From assembly GCA_035301025.1 (NCBI GenBank), contig DATGUV010000100.1:1-26448 (forward strand): 26,448 nucleotides of DNA, in the 5' to 3' direction. This document shows, in pieces, positions 23,396-26,448 of this stretch. The notes below the pieces were generated by a model that saw only the letters and a list, made by a program, of their open reading frames with translations, was not told the origin of the DNA and did no database searches. This DNA is from CALAMD01 sp035301025. Lineage in GTDB: Bacteria; Bacillota; Bacilli; Bacillales; Amphibacillaceae. Each line of letters starts with the position of its first letter. Within the stretch, counting starts at the first letter, position 1. Both the position numbers and the translations under genes were made by a program.

Positions 23396-24790
23396 TTATT
23401 CTCTACGATTCATTTGTCTTATGGATTGTATAGCTCGGTACATATCACGGGTTTTTCCGTCGTGGAAAAAGACTACTTCTCCAGTTGGGTCTTGGGCACT
23501 TCTACCAGCCCGCCCAGCAATTTGAATAAGTGCCGCTTCATCAAACACAGTATGTCCTGCATCAATAATAGCTACATCTATAGATGGAAACGTAACACCT
23601 CTTTCTAAAATAGAAGTTGTGATAAGAACTGTTAATTGTTTTTCTCGAAATTGTTCAACTTTTTCTTTACGGTCCACATCTGCAGCATGAACAAATGATA
23701 TCTTTTCTTTTGAAGTGATCCATTTTTCGCTCCTAAAAGCTTCAATTGTATGTGACATTAGCTCCTCTGCTAATGAGACAGTGGGAACAAATATAAGCAA
23801 TTGCCTACTCGGATTTTTCCTTGTTCTCATCCATCGATAAAAGGCAGGTGGAAGTTTCCTTGATTGTAAGGAAGATTGCAATGTGTGGGCTAAACGAAAA
23901 GTAGGAACAGGAAGATCATGCCCATGATACCGCCTTGATACAAATACATAAGGTAATTTTTTTGCTTTCATTGCTCTTAATTGTTCTTTTCGTGGGGTTG
24001 CTGTTATATAAATCGTTGATCCAGTTGGTTTTACTGCTCTAGAAGTCACGTATGGCAACATCGGTTCCCCGTGGTATGGAAAAGCATCCACTTCATCAAT
24101 AATCATCGTATCAAAGGATTGATAATAATGGATCAATTGATGGGTAGTTGAGATCGTTAATTGGGCAACATCATGAAGGTGTTTGCTTCCTGCATAAAGA
24201 GATTGAATTGAAATGGTTGGAAATACTTCTTGGAGCCGTGGAGTTAATTCTCTGACAACATCAGATCTTGGAGTTGCTAAGCATACTCTCTTTCCTTGTT
24301 TAATGGATTGTGCAATTGCTGGAAAAAGGATTTCTGTTTTTCCTGAACCACAAACACCATAAATCAATACATTTGTTCCATTTGTTACTGCTTCTAACGC
24401 CCGGTCTGCTGCTTGTTGTTGGTACCGTGTTAACGTCCCATCCCAGGTACAAATAGTTGTAGGGGGTGTATACATAAAACTAGGACCAATCCATCCATAC
24501 AATGGGGAACATTGTAGAACCCTTCCCATTTGAATACACTTCCGACAATAGGCATGAGTAGATTGACACCTCCTACAATCTATTTGTCCAATGAGATGTT
24601 GTTGATTGTTTCCACACCTATTGCACGTTACTGTAAACAGAGTCATCGTCATAGATGGAATTCTTTGAACCCATCCTTGTTGGATAAGTTCTCCAATATT
24701 TACTTTTTCCAAGATAAAATCTTCTTCTAGAGATAGTTTTCCGATGAACGGAGTGAGAGTCTGGGGAATGAATGGTGGGATCATTAGCAT
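23396..24790 (-). CDS. comFA: competence DNA helicase/translocase ComFA
   Basis: ComFA is a DEAD-like ATPase thought to pull single-stranded DNA into the cell. The N-terminal zinc region has Cys56/59, Cys72/75, Cys82/85 and Cys94. Helicase motifs follow: Walker A GVCGSGKT (145-152), DEVD (232-235), TATPR, and near the C terminus QIAGRAGRS. The 464 residues equal B. subtilis ComFA (463). The first ATG (24790) is about 14 bases from AAAGGAG, further than usual. An in-frame ATT at 24796 is seven bases from it and might be the real start. Repeat copy H ends about 30 bases upstream, and I saw no ComK-type AAAA-N5-TTTT box pair. Confidence 0.95.
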   Translation of the reverse strand: MLMIPPFIPQTLTPFIGKLSLEEDFILEKVNIGELIQQGWVQRIPSMTMTLFTVTCNRCGNNQQHLIGQIDCRRCQSTHAYCRKCIQMGRVLQCSPLYGWIGPSFMYTPPTTICTWDGTLTRYQQQAADRALEAVTNGTNVLIYGVCGSGKTEILFPAIAQSIKQGKRVCLATPRSDVVRELTPRLQEVFPTISIQSLYAGSKHLHDVAQLTISTTHQLIHYYQSFDTMIIDEVDAFPYHGEPMLPYVTSRAVKPTGSTIYITATPRKEQLRAMKAKKLPYVFVSRRYHGHDLPVPTFRLAHTLQSSLQSRKLPPAFYRWMRTRKNPSRQLLIFVPTVSLAEELMSHTIEAFRSEKWITSKEKISFVHAADVDRKEKVEQFREKQLTVLITTSILERGVTFPSIDVAIIDAGHTVFDEAALIQIAGRAGRSAQDPTGEVVFFHDGKTRDMYRAIQSIRQMNRRE

Positions 24791-24820
24791 CGTAATGGGG
24801 AAACTCCTTTTTTATTTATT

Positions 24821-24905
24821 TGAGTGAATTCTATAATACGTATGTTATACAACCTCACTACCACCTGTAGTTCCGTTCAGTCGTCCGCAACTACAGGTGG
24901 TATTT
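24821..24905 (+). repeat. 117-bp palindromic repeat, copy H (right arm truncated)
   Basis: This is the best conserved left part: ATAATACGTATGTTATAC, then ACCTCACTACCACCTGTAG, the centre TTCCGTTCAGTCGTC and CAACTACAGGTGGT. After that the family sequence stops and the GAGACAAAAC element begins. It sits in the leader or promoter region of comFA. Confidence 0.85.
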
Positions 24906-24914
24906 AAAAGGCCT

Positions 24915-25072
24915 GAGACAAAACCAAGTTGTAGACTTCATAAAACGAATGTTACGAATGGTAGCATAGGAAACATACGAAAGACTTCTACGGGGCAGCT
25001 TAGCAGGTACGACCATTAATTTTAATGTTAATTTTCGTATTTGATGCAACATCTAACCTTTTGTCTTGTCTC
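24915..25072. repeat. decayed GC-element relative bounded by GAGACAAAA-type inverted repeat
   Basis: GAGACAAAAC (24915-24924) is inverted, with a small internal duplication, at 25059-25072 (TTTTGTCTTGTCTC). Inside, GACTTCTACGGGGCAGCTTA (24983-25002) resembles the GACTCCTGCGGGTCGGCTAA read on the minus strand of the element at 133-360. No gene is seen in 24906-25093. It is likely a degenerate copy of a short GC-rich repeat; it may also act as a weak terminator for degV. Confidence 0.45.
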
Positions 25073-25093
25073 TTTTTATATAATAAAATTGTA

Positions 25094-25936
25094 TTATTCC
25101 GTGTACCAACTTACGCCTAGTGATTTTTCTCCTAAATGTGTTCCGATAACAGGCCCGAAATAACTGATCATCGTTTCCACATCAGGATATTTCGCTATAA
25201 ATGATTTTTCTAACTCTATCGCAGCAGGTTCATCGTTCGCATGAATAAAGACAACACGTTTTACATTTCCTTGAGCTGCCTGTTCTTCAAGCATGCCAAT
25301 AATCCTATGAACTGCTTTTTTCTTCGTACGTATTTTTTCAAATGGCACAATGAAACCATCTTCAAAGTGTAGAATTGGTTTGATTTTTAATAAACTACCT
25401 ATAATTGCCTGAGCATTACTGAGGCGTCCACCGTGCTGTAAATGATTTAAATCATCTACCATAAAATATGCTCGTACATATTTTTTCATTCTTTCTAAAT
25501 GAGCGATAATTTCTTCTGGGGAGTCTCCAGCTTCTGCTCTTTCAGCAGCTTCTAGAACATAAAATCCCTGTGCCATTGCACTAATAGACGAATCAAATGG
25601 ATACACATCAATAGATTCGACCATTTCTCCAGCACTTTTTACCGCTTGAAAAGTCCCACTTATCTTACTTGATAAATGAATGGTAACTACAGCATCATAT
25701 TCTTCAGATAGCTTCTCTAATGTATCAACGACCTCACCAATCGCAGGTTGAGATGTTGTTGGAAGATTCTCTGCGTTACGAACTTTTTCATAAAATTCTT
25801 CGGTCGTAATATCCATATCTTCCCGGTAAGAATCCTCTCCAAATATAACGCTTAAAGGAACGGTATAAATGTTAAATTTTTGGCGAATATCTTTAGGAAT
25901 ATATGATGTCGTATCCGTCATAATTGCTACTTTCAT
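25094..25936 (-). CDS. degV: DegV family fatty-acid-binding protein
   Basis: DegV (FakB-type) proteins bind a fatty acid for the kinase FakA or act in lipid handling. The 280-residue protein starts MKVAIMTDTTSYIP at 25936, behind GGAAGTG; an upstream extension to 26008 has no such site and is rejected. Family motifs TSQPAIGEV, LSSKISGTFQAV and LQHGGRLSNAQA are present. In B. subtilis the equivalent gene lies directly upstream of comFA and downstream of degSU, fitting this order; here repeat elements separate it from comFA. The specific fatty acid is not predictable. Confidence 0.93.
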   Translation of the reverse strand: MKVAIMTDTTSYIPKDIRQKFNIYTVPLSVIFGEDSYREDMDITTEEFYEKVRNAENLPTTSQPAIGEVVDTLEKLSEEYDAVVTIHLSSKISGTFQAVKSAGEMVESIDVYPFDSSISAMAQGFYVLEAAERAEAGDSPEEIIAHLERMKKYVRAYFMVDDLNHLQHGGRLSNAQAIIGSLLKIKPILHFEDGFIVPFEKIRTKKKAVHRIIGMLEEQAAQGNVKRVVFIHANDEPAAIELEKSFIAKYPDVETMISYFGPVIGTHLGEKSLGVSWYTE

Positions 25937-26159
25937 TGTTTTCACTTCCTTTCCCCAAAAATATAATACAAAGTTTATGTTTCTATCATGTCTCTTCATA
26001 TAGTACACGATTTAATCACAAAATGCATATTTAATTTAAGGTCGATTGAGTCAAGGATTTGTGGGAGCTTTTTTTAGCCCCTTTTTTTGTATAGTTTTAT
26101 TTTACTTTTGGTAGCGTTTCCAAGATGCCGTCCCTTCAGCTTTTAACCAGTTTTTTCTC

Positions 26160-26447
26160 TTAAATTCCTCTCAATCCCTGTAAAGCTGCTGTGATAGGTT
26201 TTCCTACAGCCTGTTTGAGATAACCAACATTATTTCGTGTTGCTTCTGCTACACTATCTGTTAGCTTTTCTACAAAGTGCTTAGGTGGTTTTGTTTGTTC
26301 CCTTGTTAGCTCTATTTCTTGCGTTTGTTCAAGTATTCCCTGTAGCGTTTTAATCTCCAAGTTATCTTTAAGGGCAACAAAAATATCAATGAATTTATCA
26401 AGCCCTATCTCACACCAGCTACGCCCATGTTTAAGCCGTCTTGCGAA
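26160..26447 (-). pseudogene. C-terminal part of a probable ISLre2/UPF0236-type transposase (continues past window edge)
   Basis: The open frame runs without a start from the window edge to a stop at 26160. It reads ARRLKHGRSWCEIGLDKF near the edge, then LRGI at the end. The RRLKxGRSW pattern resembles the C-terminal part of ISLre2-family transposases as I remember them. An ATG-initiated reading from 26360 would be only 66 residues and cut the conserved part. Whether the whole gene is intact cannot be told. A stretch with CACAAATCCTTGACTC (about 26040-26062, read on the minus strand) may be the insertion-sequence end. Confidence 0.5.
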
Positions 26448-26448
26448 C

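Noticed and set aside
438..24905. CRISPR array from the repeated sequences
   Set aside because: The repeats are scattered kilobases apart in both orientations, are about 117 bp and have no regular spacers.

Overview
This 26.4-kb window comes from a low-GC Gram-positive bacterium, most likely a motile, spore-forming member of the Bacillaceae. The gene order closely follows the Bacillus subtilis block from degV (yviA) through comF, the late flagellar genes, hpf, secA, prfB, cccB, ftsEX and ctpB to minJ. Many proteins are acidic (the linkers of CtpB and CccB, for example), which could fit a salt- or alkali-tolerant relative such as an Oceanobacillus/Virgibacillus/Pontibacillus-type organism; I cannot name the genus. 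Every convincing gene lies on the minus strand, so transcription runs from high to low coordinates.

In transcription order: at the right edge is the 3' end of a probable ISLre2/UPF0236-type transposase (26160-26447), then degV. Next is the comF locus: comFA, then an inserted tetR-spx-like pair with its own promoter and two perfect 20-bp operator copies, then comFC. comFB is absent. Then comes the late flagellar cluster yvyF-flgM-flgN-flgK-flgL-(hairpin)-yviE-fliW-csrA, where the flagellin gene hag is missing from its usual place and a 116-bp repeat sits instead. A sigma-D promoter then drives flaG-fliD-fliS-fliT. It is followed by hpf, a small 54-residue Cys-containing protein, secA, prfB (with the classical programmed +1 frameshift), cccB, and a cell-envelope group: ftsE-ftsX, an M23 hydrolase with a long coiled coil, ctpB and minJ.

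The genes fall into four functional groups: DNA uptake (ComFA helicase, ComFC); export, capping, chaperoning and post-transcriptional control of flagellar filament parts (FlgM, FlgN, FlgKL, FliD, FliS, FliT, FliW, CsrA); translation and secretion housekeeping (HPF, RF2, SecA); and division or wall remodelling (FtsEX with its probable hydrolase, CtpB, MinJ). 

The least expected content is non-coding. A family of about 117-bp imperfect palindromes occurs in at least seven intergenic gaps, with constant termini (GAATGAATTTCATAAT type) and a constant centre (GTAGTTCCGTTAAGTCG type). A separate GC-rich, multi-hairpin element bounded by a perfect 17-bp inverted repeat is nested in a larger palindrome at the left edge, and a decayed relative lies between comFA and degV. 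The other notable points are the Spx paralogue with a CxxS instead of a CxxC redox switch under an autoregulated TetR promoter, the FtsEX-linked hydrolase with intact zinc ligands, and three copies of a 13-bp AAAATTSAATTTT motif upstream of the small Cys protein.
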